From NCBI GenBank assembly GCA_905235445.1, contig CAJOLJ010000027.1, positions 1-53,917 of the forward strand: a stretch of 53,917 nucleotides of DNA, written 5' to 3'. Shown in pieces: positions 43,677 to 51,552 of the stretch (the first letter of the stretch is position 1; each line of letters starts with the position of its first letter). The DNA is from an uncultured Bacteroidales bacterium (GTDB lineage: Bacteria; Bacteroidota; Bacteroidia; Bacteroidales; UBA932). A program made the position numbers and the translations under genes. Under the pieces are notes generated by a model that was not told the origin of the DNA, searched no databases, and was given only the letters and a program-made list of their open reading frames with translations.

Positions 43677-46604
43677 CTATTTGAAGAATTCAGAGAAGAG
43701 GTTCGGCTCCTCGTCCTCGTCATCGGGAATGTCCTCGGGACCTAGGTCCACAACATCTCCGACAGAGTGCCCTGTCCCCTTGTCATCCTTGGGGGCGCTT
43801 CCTTTTTTCTTTGAAGAGGAACTCTTCTTGGTCTCCTTAGGTGCCCTCTCCACGGGACTTTCCTCACCCTTGTCCCCGGGTTCAGCGACCGGTGGAGCGG
43901 CACTTTCCGTTACCGGGGAAGGGGAACTCCCGGTTGCATCACTGCTGTGCTGAAGTTCACATTCATTCTGAGGGGGAGCGCCCTGAATGTCCACTTCCTC
44001 GGGTGCGTTGTCCTGCCCCTCTTCCTCCTCTGCGGGGATGTCATCCTCCGGCAGATGGAGCGGTGTCGTGAATGAAACTGTCCCGACCTCGTAGGGGGAG
44101 CATTTTTTGCCCTTGGCGGTGACTCCCTTCTTCGCTATGAACTCGTCAACCCGGACCGTCTCATCGGGACGGTTGGCGTTCTTGCCCTTGAAAGTCAGGA
44201 GCATCACTGGATGGAGGTCCTCGCTTAGGTCAACGAGGTAGGAACCCTTGCCTTCGCTTATGAAACTTACCGCAGTGTTGTCGCTCAGTGCGAAAGAGAA
44301 TCTCTTCACGTAGAATGCCTTCTGGGCATTGTCCCAGTAGAGGGCGGAGTAGACTTTGTCGGGGTCGAGCTTGCCTATGAAGCGCACGTCGCCCTGATAA
44401 CGGTTGCTCAGGTCGTATGAGGTCGTATAGTAGGTTCCGCCCTTGAAGATGGCCAGGACCTTGTCGTCCCCCTCGAACTGCCCTAGGTACTCTCCTCTTC
44501 CCTCGTCGTTGAGCCTCTGGACATCGGTGTCGTACCAGATGTCCTTGCCGGAGATGGTGGATGTGCCCTTGGCCTTGAGCGTGATTCTCTGGACGGAGAA
44601 CTTGGTTACCAGGTTCCCCCTCGCAGAGCGGCCCTTGATGGAGAGAGTGGAGAAGTCATACTCGAGGGAAGTCTTCTTGGTTTTCTGGCGGGGACGCAGC
44701 TGTACCCTCACGGTCTCCGCCTCACCGTTGTGGTTGACGGAGAGGTACATCAGGGTCGAACCTTCCGTCCCGGCAGTGAGGTCGTATTCCTTGTCACGGG
44801 TGATGCCTGTGATGGCGAACCTCTTGGCATAGTAGACGGAGGACTTGCCGTCTCTGTAGATCAGGTTGTAGATGGTCCTCTCGTCGCCCCTGTTGAATAC
44901 GCCCACGTACTCCAGGTTCTCCCCGAAGAAGGCCTTGTCGGAGACCTTGGTTACGAGGAACGTGCCATTCTTTCTGATGACGATGACCTCCGACATGTCG
45001 GAGCAGTCGCACAGGTACTCCCCGCCGTCCGCTTTCTTCATGCCGATTCCCACGAACCCTGTCTGGAGGTTTGCCACGAGCTTTGCGTTGTTGCTGACCA
45101 CCTTGGTCGCGGAGATGTTCTCGAAGGATGTGAGGGTCGTCAGGCGAGGCCAGTCCTTGCCGTACTTTTTCTTAAGTGAACGGAACCACTCGATGGTGTA
45201 GCGGGTCAGGTTGTCCAGATTGTCCCGGACCTTGGCCATCTCCGCTTCCATGCCGCGGATCTTGTCCTCCACGGCCTTCACGTCGAACTTTGAAATCTTC
45301 CTTACAGGTTTCTCGACAAGTTTCTGGATATCATCCATCGTGATGGGACGTCTCAGTAGATGCTGGTAGGTGAGCATCTTGTCAAGGACTTCCTGCAGCT
45401 GCATCTCCCAGGTCCTCTGGTCCTGCTCGAGGATCTTGTAGACCCTCTCCTCGAAGAATATCTTCTCCAGGGACGAGTAGTGCCAGTCCGCCTCAAGTTC
45501 GTCGAGTCGGATCTGCAGCTGACGGCCAAGAAGTTCCTTCGTATGGTTGGTGTCATACTCCAGGATATCGTTCACCGACATGAAGCGGGGCTTGTCGTCC
45601 ACTATGACGCAGGCATTGGGATAGATTTTCGTCTCGCAGTCGGTTACGGCGTAGAGGGCATCTATCGTCTTGTCCGGGGACACATCGTTGGGAAGATGGA
45701 TTAGAATCTCGACCTTTGCGGTCGTCATGTCGTCTATCTTCTTGAACTTGATGTTGCCCTTGTCCTTTACCTTGAGGATGGAGTCAATGAGCATCTGCGA
45801 AGTCTTCCCGTAGGGAAGTTCCGTGATGGCTATGGTGTTCTTGTCGATTTTCTCGATTTTCGCCCTCACTTTCACGCAGCCGCCCCTCTCTCCCTTGTTG
45901 TACTTGGAGCAGTCCGCAAAGCCACCGGTAGGGAAGTCCGGATACAGTTCATACGGTTCCCCCTTCAGGATGGCTATGGATGCGTCGATGAGCTCGTTGA
46001 AGTTATGGGGAAGAATCTTGGATGCCATACCCACCGCGATGCCCTCGGTTCCCTGGGCCAGCAGAAGCGGGAAGCGCACGGGAAGCTCGGTAGGCTCCTG
46101 GTTGCGCCCGTCATAGGATGTCATCCAAGGGGTTATCTTGGGATCGAAGATCACTTCCTTGGCGAACTTGGAAAGACGGGCCTCGATGTACCTCGGGGCT
46201 GCGTTCTTGTCACCGGTGAGTATGTTACCCCAGTTTCCCTGGCAGTCGATGGCATAGCCTTTCTGGCCGATGGTCACCAGGGCCCCCAGTATGGACTGGT
46301 CACCGTGAGGGTGGTACTGCATGGCCTGCCCGACGATATTGGCCACCTTGGTATAGGACCCGTCGTCCATCTTGAACATGGCATGCAGGACTCTTCTCTG
46401 CACGGGTTTGAGACCGTCCACGATGTGAGGGACGGCCCTGTCAAGGATAGTGTACGAGGCATAGTCAAGGAACCAGTCCTTGAACATGCCGGAGAGCTTG
46501 TATTTCTTGGAATCCTCTCCGAGGAGTTTGTCGAATTTCCCGCTGGACTCAGCATTTTCGTCAAGGGGTCCCTCGATATAATCGTCGTCTTCGATATCAG
46601 CCAT
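43677..46604 (-). CDS. parC: DNA topoisomerase IV subunit A (ParC/GyrA family)
   Basis: The 975-residue type IIA topoisomerase A subunit has the winged-helix DNA-gate domain, catalytic Tyr139 in AAPRYIEARL, a coiled-coil arm and a C-terminal beta-pinwheel region (about 500-830). The pinwheel lacks a clear GyrA box (QRRGGKG), which favours ParC over GyrA. The quinolone-site helix reads HGDQSILG, with Gln103 and Gly107 at the positions of E. coli GyrA Ser83 and Asp87. A low-complexity acidic and Lys/Ser-rich tail (about 850-975) follows. parE is not adjacent; the gene sits between era (22 bases) and aroK (9 bases). Confidence 0.88.
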   Translation of the reverse strand: MADIEDDDYIEGPLDENAESSGKFDKLLGEDSKKYKLSGMFKDWFLDYASYTILDRAVPHIVDGLKPVQRRVLHAMFKMDDGSYTKVANIVGQAMQYHPHGDQSILGALVTIGQKGYAIDCQGNWGNILTGDKNAAPRYIEARLSKFAKEVIFDPKITPWMTSYDGRNQEPTELPVRFPLLLAQGTEGIAVGMASKILPHNFNELIDASIAILKGEPYELYPDFPTGGFADCSKYNKGERGGCVKVRAKIEKIDKNTIAITELPYGKTSQMLIDSILKVKDKGNIKFKKIDDMTTAKVEILIHLPNDVSPDKTIDALYAVTDCETKIYPNACVIVDDKPRFMSVNDILEYDTNHTKELLGRQLQIRLDELEADWHYSSLEKIFFEERVYKILEQDQRTWEMQLQEVLDKMLTYQHLLRRPITMDDIQKLVEKPVRKISKFDVKAVEDKIRGMEAEMAKVRDNLDNLTRYTIEWFRSLKKKYGKDWPRLTTLTSFENISATKVVSNNAKLVANLQTGFVGIGMKKADGGEYLCDCSDMSEVIVIRKNGTFLVTKVSDKAFFGENLEYVGVFNRGDERTIYNLIYRDGKSSVYYAKRFAITGITRDKEYDLTAGTEGSTLMYLSVNHNGEAETVRVQLRPRQKTKKTSLEYDFSTLSIKGRSARGNLVTKFSVQRITLKAKGTSTISGKDIWYDTDVQRLNDEGRGEYLGQFEGDDKVLAIFKGGTYYTTSYDLSNRYQGDVRFIGKLDPDKVYSALYWDNAQKAFYVKRFSFALSDNTAVSFISEGKGSYLVDLSEDLHPVMLLTFKGKNANRPDETVRVDEFIAKKGVTAKGKKCSPYEVGTVSFTTPLHLPEDDIPAEEEEGQDNAPEEVDIQGAPPQNECELQHSSDATGSSPSPVTESAAPPVAEPGDKGEESPVERAPKETKKSSSSKKKGSAPKDDKGTGHSVGDVVDLGPEDIPDDEDEEPNLFSEFFK

Positions 46605-46626
46605 GTGTGGTTGTAGATTACTGGTT

Positions 46627-47538
46627 TCAGTCTTCGTAGCCGTAGCGGCGCAGTGCGCTTCGGCTCTCCCTCCAGTCCGGGTCCACTTTGACGAACAGGG
46701 ACAGGAATACTTTCTTCTGGAAGAAATCTTCCATTTCGAGGCGGGCTGCGGTGCCCAGCCTCTTGAGGGCGCTCCCGCCCTTACCGATGAGGATACCCTT
46801 CTGGGAGTCCCTCATTACGTAGATGACAGCGCTGATGTCATAGCGTGTCTCCCCCTCCTTGAAGGCCTCCACGGCGACTTCGCAGCAGTAGGGGACCTCG
46901 TCGCTGTACTGCAGGAGGATGTGCTCCCGGATGATTTCGGAAGCGAAGAACCGGAGGTTCCGGTCGGTGAAGGCATCCTTGTCGAACCATGGCGGGGAGA
47001 GGGGCAGGTTCTCCAGGATGGTGTCCATTATGTTCTCCAGGTTGAATTTCTCCTGTGCGGACACGGGGAAAACCCTGGCATTCGGCACCCTTTCGCCCCA
47101 CCACTGCATGAGGGAAAGGACCTTGGCCTGGTCGGAGATGTCAATCTTGTTTATGGCAATTATGACGGGGCACTCCAGGTGGGAGAGCTTCTGGACATAC
47201 TCTTCGTTCTTGTCGGGCTTCTCCACCGTATCGGTCACGTACAGGATTATGTCAGCATCCCCGATAGCCGTGTCCACGTAGTTCATCATGTTCTTCTGGA
47301 GACGGTAGTTCGGACGCAGGATGCCGGGGGTATCGGAGAAGACTATCTGATAGTCCTCCGTGTTTATGATACCCATGATGCGGTGACGGGTGGTCTGGGC
47401 CTTGGCGGTCACGATGGAGAGTTTCTCCCCGACAAGGGCATTTGCAAGGGTGGATTTGCCCACATTCGGATTCCCGATGATGTTGACAAATCCAGCCCTG
47501 TGTTGCTGCTTGGCGCTTTGCTTATCTGAATTGGGCAT
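46627..47538 (-). CDS. era: GTPase Era
   Basis: The 303-residue ribosome-assembly GTPase shows the full G-domain: GNPNVGKSTLANAL (about 22-35), TTRHRIMG, SDTPGI and NKIDIS. A C-terminal KH domain (SQKGILIGKGGSALKRLG) that binds the 3' end of 16S rRNA follows. It acts in 30S maturation at the inner face of the membrane. It lies 11 bases after rluB and 22 before parC in one operon. Confidence 0.96.
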   Translation of the reverse strand: MPNSDKQSAKQQHRAGFVNIIGNPNVGKSTLANALVGEKLSIVTAKAQTTRHRIMGIINTEDYQIVFSDTPGILRPNYRLQKNMMNYVDTAIGDADIILYVTDTVEKPDKNEEYVQKLSHLECPVIIAINKIDISDQAKVLSLMQWWGERVPNARVFPVSAQEKFNLENIMDTILENLPLSPPWFDKDAFTDRNLRFFASEIIREHILLQYSDEVPYCCEVAVEAFKEGETRYDISAVIYVMRDSQKGILIGKGGSALKRLGTAARLEMEDFFQKKVFLSLFVKVDPDWRESRSALRRYGYED

Positions 47539-47549
47539 GAGCTGTCGGC

Positions 47550-49031
47550 CTACATGTAGGAACCCATCCTCAGGATGTTGGCCTCACCCTTTGAGAGGTA
47601 ACGCCACTCGCCGCGGTTGAGGCCCTTCTTGGTAAGACCTGCGAAATAGACCCTGTCAAGAGCCTTCACGTCATAGCCCAGGGACTCGAATATCCTCCTG
47701 ACGATGCGGTTGCGGCCGGAGTGGATCTCGATTCCGAGCTTGGAATGGTCCTTCTCGTCGATGTACTCCAGTTCGTCTGCCTTGATGTCCCCGTCAGAAA
47801 GGGTGATGCCCTCGAGAATCTTGTTGTAGTCCTCCTCTTTCAGGGGCTCGGACAGGGCGACCTGGTAAATCTTCTTCTTGCTGTATGAGGGGTGGGTGAG
47901 TCTCTCGGCTATCTCCCCGTCATTGGTGAAAAGAAGAACTCCGGTGGTGTTCTTGTCAAGCCTTCCCACGGGGAATACCCTGGAGGGGCAGCCCTTGATG
48001 AGGTCCATGACCGTCTTGTCGACGTTGGGGTCGGAAGCGGTGGTGACGTAGCCGCGGGGTTTGTTGAGGACAATGTATACTTTTTCCTCCCCCTTCAGGA
48101 GTTCGCCGTTGAAGCGGACTTCGTCAGTGAGGATGTTGACTTTGGTACCGAGCTCGGTGACGACTTCCCCGTTCACCGTCACGACACCTGCCTGGATGAG
48201 CTGGTCAGCCTCCCTGCGGGAGCAGACGCCGGAGTTGGCGATGAACTTGTTGAGGCGGATGACCTCCTGGATTCCGACGGGTGCGCTGTCGAAATCGGAA
48301 GTCTGCATCTCGGAAATCTGAGGGTTGCGCTCAAGCATGTTGTTGATGCCTGCCTCGCTGCCCTCGAACGGATTGGGATGCGCTTTCCTGCCGGGGCCTT
48401 TGGGGCCGCCCTGACGGAAGGGCTTGCCACCCTGGGAACGTCCACCACCCTGGCCGGGAGCGCCAGAAGGACGCCTGCCCTGGCCGTAGCCGGTGCGACG
48501 GGAGCCTCCTTCCTGCTTACGGGCGCCACCGCCGTAGGGGCGACGCTGCCCTTCATTCTCGGAGTCACGTGAAGGACCCCCGCTGTAGGCGCGGTGCTGG
48601 GTGCCTCCTCTCCTGTAGCCTCCGCCTTCTGTCCCTCTGTTGTCCCTATCCCTATAGGATGAGTGACGCTGGGGGCCTCCTTCGCCATGGGAAGGGCGCC
48701 TGCCGTAAGAGCTGCCGCCCTCGCCGTTGCCGTAGGGGCGCCTGCCGTAGGAGCCGCCTTCCTCGGAAGAGGGGCGGGAGCCGCCACGTCCATAGGAACC
48801 GCCGCCTTTTTGCTGGTAGGATGATGAGGGACGCCTATTGTATGATGAAGATCCCTGGGAGTCCTGGGACGGTCTTTCCTGGTCAGATGAATAGTAGCGC
48901 TGCGGGGATGCGGAATGATGAGAAGAAGATGTGCTTCCGCCATGCTGTGAGCCTCCTATGCGAGGCTTCCTGGGCCTGAGCCTACGCCCTTCCTGGGTGT
49001 AGGTGCCATTGTTTTTGTCTTTTTCGTCCAT
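47550..49031 (-). CDS. RluB/RsuA-family pseudouridine synthase with long disordered N-terminus
   Basis: The 493-residue protein starts at MDEKDKNNGT (49031). Residues 1 to about 225 are Gly/Ser/Arg/Tyr-rich and disordered, with three imperfect copies of a GGSYGRRP unit (about 77-119). From about 256 an S4 RNA-binding domain (IRLNKFIANSGVCSRREAD) and an RsuA/RluB catalytic domain follow. The catalytic Asp359 is in VGRLDKNTTGVLLFTND, and the C-terminal segment is RRIFESLGYDVKALDR. Enzymes of this class make pseudouridine in 23S or 16S rRNA; the site is not deducible. A hairpin sits 8 bases before the start codon. It heads the operon with era, parC and aroK. Confidence 0.9.
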   Translation of the reverse strand: MDEKDKNNGTYTQEGRRLRPRKPRIGGSQHGGSTSSSHHSASPQRYYSSDQERPSQDSQGSSSYNRRPSSSYQQKGGGSYGRGGSRPSSEEGGSYGRRPYGNGEGGSSYGRRPSHGEGGPQRHSSYRDRDNRGTEGGGYRRGGTQHRAYSGGPSRDSENEGQRRPYGGGARKQEGGSRRTGYGQGRRPSGAPGQGGGRSQGGKPFRQGGPKGPGRKAHPNPFEGSEAGINNMLERNPQISEMQTSDFDSAPVGIQEVIRLNKFIANSGVCSRREADQLIQAGVVTVNGEVVTELGTKVNILTDEVRFNGELLKGEEKVYIVLNKPRGYVTTASDPNVDKTVMDLIKGCPSRVFPVGRLDKNTTGVLLFTNDGEIAERLTHPSYSKKKIYQVALSEPLKEEDYNKILEGITLSDGDIKADELEYIDEKDHSKLGIEIHSGRNRIVRRIFESLGYDVKALDRVYFAGLTKKGLNRGEWRYLSKGEANILRMGSYM

Positions 49032-49038
49032 GATGCTG

Positions 49039-49056
49039 TTTCCCCTCACGGGGAAA
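49039..49056 (-). promoter_or_regulatory. Hairpin directly before the pseudouridine synthase start codon
   Basis: TTTCCCC and GGGGAAA pair perfectly around a 4-base loop, ending 8 bases before the ATG at 49031. In the mRNA it would cover the ribosome-binding region. A leftover terminator of tonB is less likely, as no T-run follows on the minus strand. Confidence 0.55.
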
Positions 49057-49230
49057 GTTGTTAATAAATGACTTGTGTACTTCTGCCTGCCCCTGGATTG
49101 TCGCTGATTGGTTATGGGGTAAGGCGTTGCAAATTAATAAAAATGTCTTTTCCTGTGTGTACGTCCCTCCGTCTGAAGGAGGGCAGTGATGTGTTCCTGT
49201 ACCGGTCGACTGTGTTTGGACCGGACAAAG

Positions 49231-50013
49231 TCAGTGCAGTTTGAATACGTAAGTGATTGTTCCTTCCTGGAGTGCGGGTGCATCGGCAGTCTGATTGAAG
49301 TGTGCCCCCATGGCTGCGGCACGGGCTGCGCTCCAAAGCTTGGCGTCCGTGATCGTAGTTCCTTCTTCACCGGCTATGGCCTTGGTGACATTGCCGTAGT
49401 TGTCCACCCATACTTTCACGACCACCGTTCCCTCGGCCTGGTAAGTGTAGTTGGGCGTAGGCAGCACGCCGACGACTTCCCTTCCCTTGACCCTTGCGGA
49501 GGGCTTCCCGTTATCCTTTCCGACCTGGGTGTTGCCGGTGGAGTGGCCTTCCTTGATGTTGTCGGAAGGGGTGTCGGAAGTCTGCTGCGATAGGGAGTCC
49601 TTCCGGGCGGAGTTGTTGGCGGAGCGGAACAGGGCCCTCTTGTTGATTTCCTTGGGCTTGGGTGCGTCCTTCACTTCCACGTCGCCCTTGTCGTCTATCT
49701 GGCTCTCGGCAGTGAGATTGGGCTTCTTGCCCTCGACTGGGGATTCGGACCTCTGCACGAGGTCCAGCGGCTTCTCCCTGTCCACTTCCTGCTGGGTGGG
49801 CTCGGTGCCCTGCCTTTCCTGGTGTACCGGCTGGGAGGGAACCTCTGTAAAGTCTATCACTAGGCTCTGCTCCTGGGGCGGGGGCCAGATGTACTTGAAA
49901 CCGGTGAAGAATCCCAGCGGGAGGGCTATGGCATAGCATACCACGACAAGGAGCGCCCCGATGACGGTCGAAGCGGTCTGTGTCTTTTGTCTTTCCTGAA
50001 GATACTCTGCCAT
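49231..50013 (-). CDS. TonB-family energy transducer
   Basis: The 260-residue protein has one N-terminal membrane anchor (about 17-40) and a long proline- and charge-rich periplasmic linker (about 45-165; SQPVHQERQGTEPTQQEVDR, KDAPKPKEINKR). A TonB C-terminal domain (about 175-260; LPTPNYTYQAEGTVVVKVWV) ends in ITYVFKLH. TonB proteins span the periplasm and pull on TonB-box receptors using the ExbBD proton motor. It is the third gene of exbB-exbD-tonB, 28 bases after exbD. The linker is long enough to span the periplasm. Confidence 0.9.
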   Translation of the reverse strand: MAEYLQERQKTQTASTVIGALLVVVCYAIALPLGFFTGFKYIWPPPQEQSLVIDFTEVPSQPVHQERQGTEPTQQEVDREKPLDLVQRSESPVEGKKPNLTAESQIDDKGDVEVKDAPKPKEINKRALFRSANNSARKDSLSQQTSDTPSDNIKEGHSTGNTQVGKDNGKPSARVKGREVVGVLPTPNYTYQAEGTVVVKVWVDNYGNVTKAIAGEEGTTITDAKLWSAARAAAMGAHFNQTADAPALQEGTITYVFKLH

Positions 50014-50041
50014 GTGCTTGTGGGCGTTATTCTCTTCCCTC

Positions 50042-50455
50042 CTATTCGGGGGATGTCGCGAGAATCACCTTATAGTGGTTCCTCTTCGCTATGTTCATTA
50101 CTTTCACCACTTCCCCTACCGGTACGCTTTCGTCAGCGTAGATGGAGAATGTGGGGTCCTCCTCGCTCTGGAGGAGTTCTATGATGGCGTCCTCGACCCC
50201 TGCGAACGGGGTGGGGGTCTCATCGCCGTTGATGTGGTAGGTGTACAGGTCGTCCTGATGCCAGTCCTTGATGGACACGCTCACCGTCGCCTTGGCGCTC
50301 ACCTGTCCCGTGCTCTTGGGAAGGAGGAGCTTCAGGGCATTGGGGTTGACGAGTGTGGAGGTGATGAGGAAGAATATGAGAAGCAGGAATACGAGGTCCG
50401 TCATAGATGACATGCTCATATCGCTCAGCACCCTTGTCGTTCTCTTGATAGCCAT
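50042..50455 (-). CDS. exbD: ExbD/TolR family biopolymer transporter
   Basis: The 137-residue protein has one membrane helix with the proton-carrying Asp in SMTDLVFLLLIFFLITSTLV (about 18-37) and a periplasmic domain. It pairs with ExbB to convert proton flow to movement of TonB. It lies 12 bases after exbB and 28 before tonB. Only one exbD copy is present, whereas many Bacteroidota clusters have two. Confidence 0.92.
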   Translation of the reverse strand: MAIKRTTRVLSDMSMSSMTDLVFLLLIFFLITSTLVNPNALKLLLPKSTGQVSAKATVSVSIKDWHQDDLYTYHINGDETPTPFAGVEDAIIELLQSEEDPTFSIYADESVPVGEVVKVMNIAKRNHYKVILATSPE

Positions 50456-50467
50456 GGCAAGGATCCC

Positions 50468-51187
50468 TTATTGGACTTCATTCTCGGCGGGTTCGTGGAG
50501 CAGGTCCATGAACTCGAGGGTGGTGTTCTCCATCTTGAATGTCACGTCGGCGATGTTCGACACCAGGTAGTTGTACCCGAAATAGGCGATGATGCCGACG
50601 ATAAGGCCTCCGACCGTTGTTATCATGGCGGTGTAAATACCGCTGGAAAGGAGGGTGATGTCGATGTTGTTCCCTGCCTGGGACATGTTGAAGAAGGCCT
50701 CGACCATTCCGATGACGGTCCCGAGGAATCCGATCATGGGGGCTCCTCCGGCTATCGTAGCCAGGATGGGAAGTCCTTTCTCAAGCCTTGCGACTTCGGA
50801 GTTCGCGGTGTTCTCCACAGAAGTCTGGATGTCGGAAAGGGGACGTCCGATCCTCTCGAGACCCTTCTCGACGATGCGGGCCACGGGGGAGTCGTACTTC
50901 TGGCAGAGGGTGATGGCGCTCTTGAGCTTGCCTTCGTGGACATAGTCCCTGATGTCGTCCATGAAATTCTTGTCGATTTTACCTGCCTGGTGGATCATCC
51001 ACCACTTCTTGCCGAATAGGTAAATGGCAATGACGGAAAGGACTGCGAGGAGGATCATTAGCCATCCTCCCTTGGCGGCCATGCTGATCAGAGAGAATGA
51101 CATCTCCTGCTGGACGGGTTGTGCCCCGGTGAGTGCTTCCGCAGCGCTTCCCAGGGTGTCGGGAACCTGTAAAAGTGTGAACATCAT
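50468..51187 (-). CDS. exbB: MotA/TolQ/ExbB proton channel family protein
   Basis: The 239-residue protein has three membrane helices: about 32-52 (GGWLMILLAVLSVIAIYLFG), about 135-165 and about 180-205. The conserved segment is PMIGFLGTVIGMVEAFFNMS followed by YTAMITTVGGLIVGIIAYFG. ExbB forms the pentameric scaffold around ExbD. It is the first gene of the exbB-exbD-tonB unit. The start ATG at 51187 is followed by a second Met codon. Confidence 0.93.
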   Translation of the reverse strand: MMFTLLQVPDTLGSAAEALTGAQPVQQEMSFSLISMAAKGGWLMILLAVLSVIAIYLFGKKWWMIHQAGKIDKNFMDDIRDYVHEGKLKSAITLCQKYDSPVARIVEKGLERIGRPLSDIQTSVENTANSEVARLEKGLPILATIAGGAPMIGFLGTVIGMVEAFFNMSQAGNNIDITLLSSGIYTAMITTVGGLIVGIIAYFGYNYLVSNIADVTFKMENTTLEFMDLLHEPAENEVQ

Positions 51188-51480
51188 GATTAAGTGTAGA
51201 GTTCTGTTGTATCTGTTTGTCTTCGGTAATTGCTGTGTGTGTGCCTGGCTGTGATCGCAGTGTGCAGGGATGCAAAAAGCCTTCCAAATCCGGTTCAGGA
51301 GCAGTCTTTTTGTCCGTATGGTCCCCGTTAGGGGCCATAATTATGCAAATTTATGAAACATTATCGGCATTTTAGCTTTTTGTGCAAAAAAAAGAATCCC
51401 GAAGGGGTGGGATATTTATGACAAATCGGGGGATCCGGGCCGGGGGGTGGATGCCACACCCATGGACGAGGCTCTGGGCC
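51188..51480. other. exbB upstream region
   Basis: No gene. Holds the exbB leader and a promoter-like box. A short inverted repeat ATCCC/GGGAT lies at about 51396-51411, beside a run of eight As. Confidence 0.4.
51346..51353 (-). promoter_or_regulatory. -7 element upstream of exbB
   Basis: The minus strand reads TAAATTTG, matching TAnnTTTG, about 160 bases before the exbB ATG. The -33 box is not evident at the usual spacing. Confidence 0.45.
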
Positions 51481-51522
51481 AAAAGAAAAACCGGGCTTTC
51501 CCTGGGGTGGGGAAGAGCCCGG
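51481..51522 (-). terminator. Terminator of the VWA lipoprotein gene
   Basis: On the minus strand CCGGGCTCTTCC and GGGAAAGCCCGG form a stem with one mismatch around a C-rich loop, followed by TTTTTCTTTT. It is about 30 bases beyond the stop codon. Confidence 0.85.
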
Positions 51523-51552
51523 CAAACTATCTTTATCTGGTGGAGGAAAGGG

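Noticed and set aside
48179..48943. Long frames on both strands over the low-complexity N-terminus of the pseudouridine synthase
   Set aside because: GC-rich repetitive DNA leaves several frames open. The frame joined to the S4 domain is the only one with a recognisable product.
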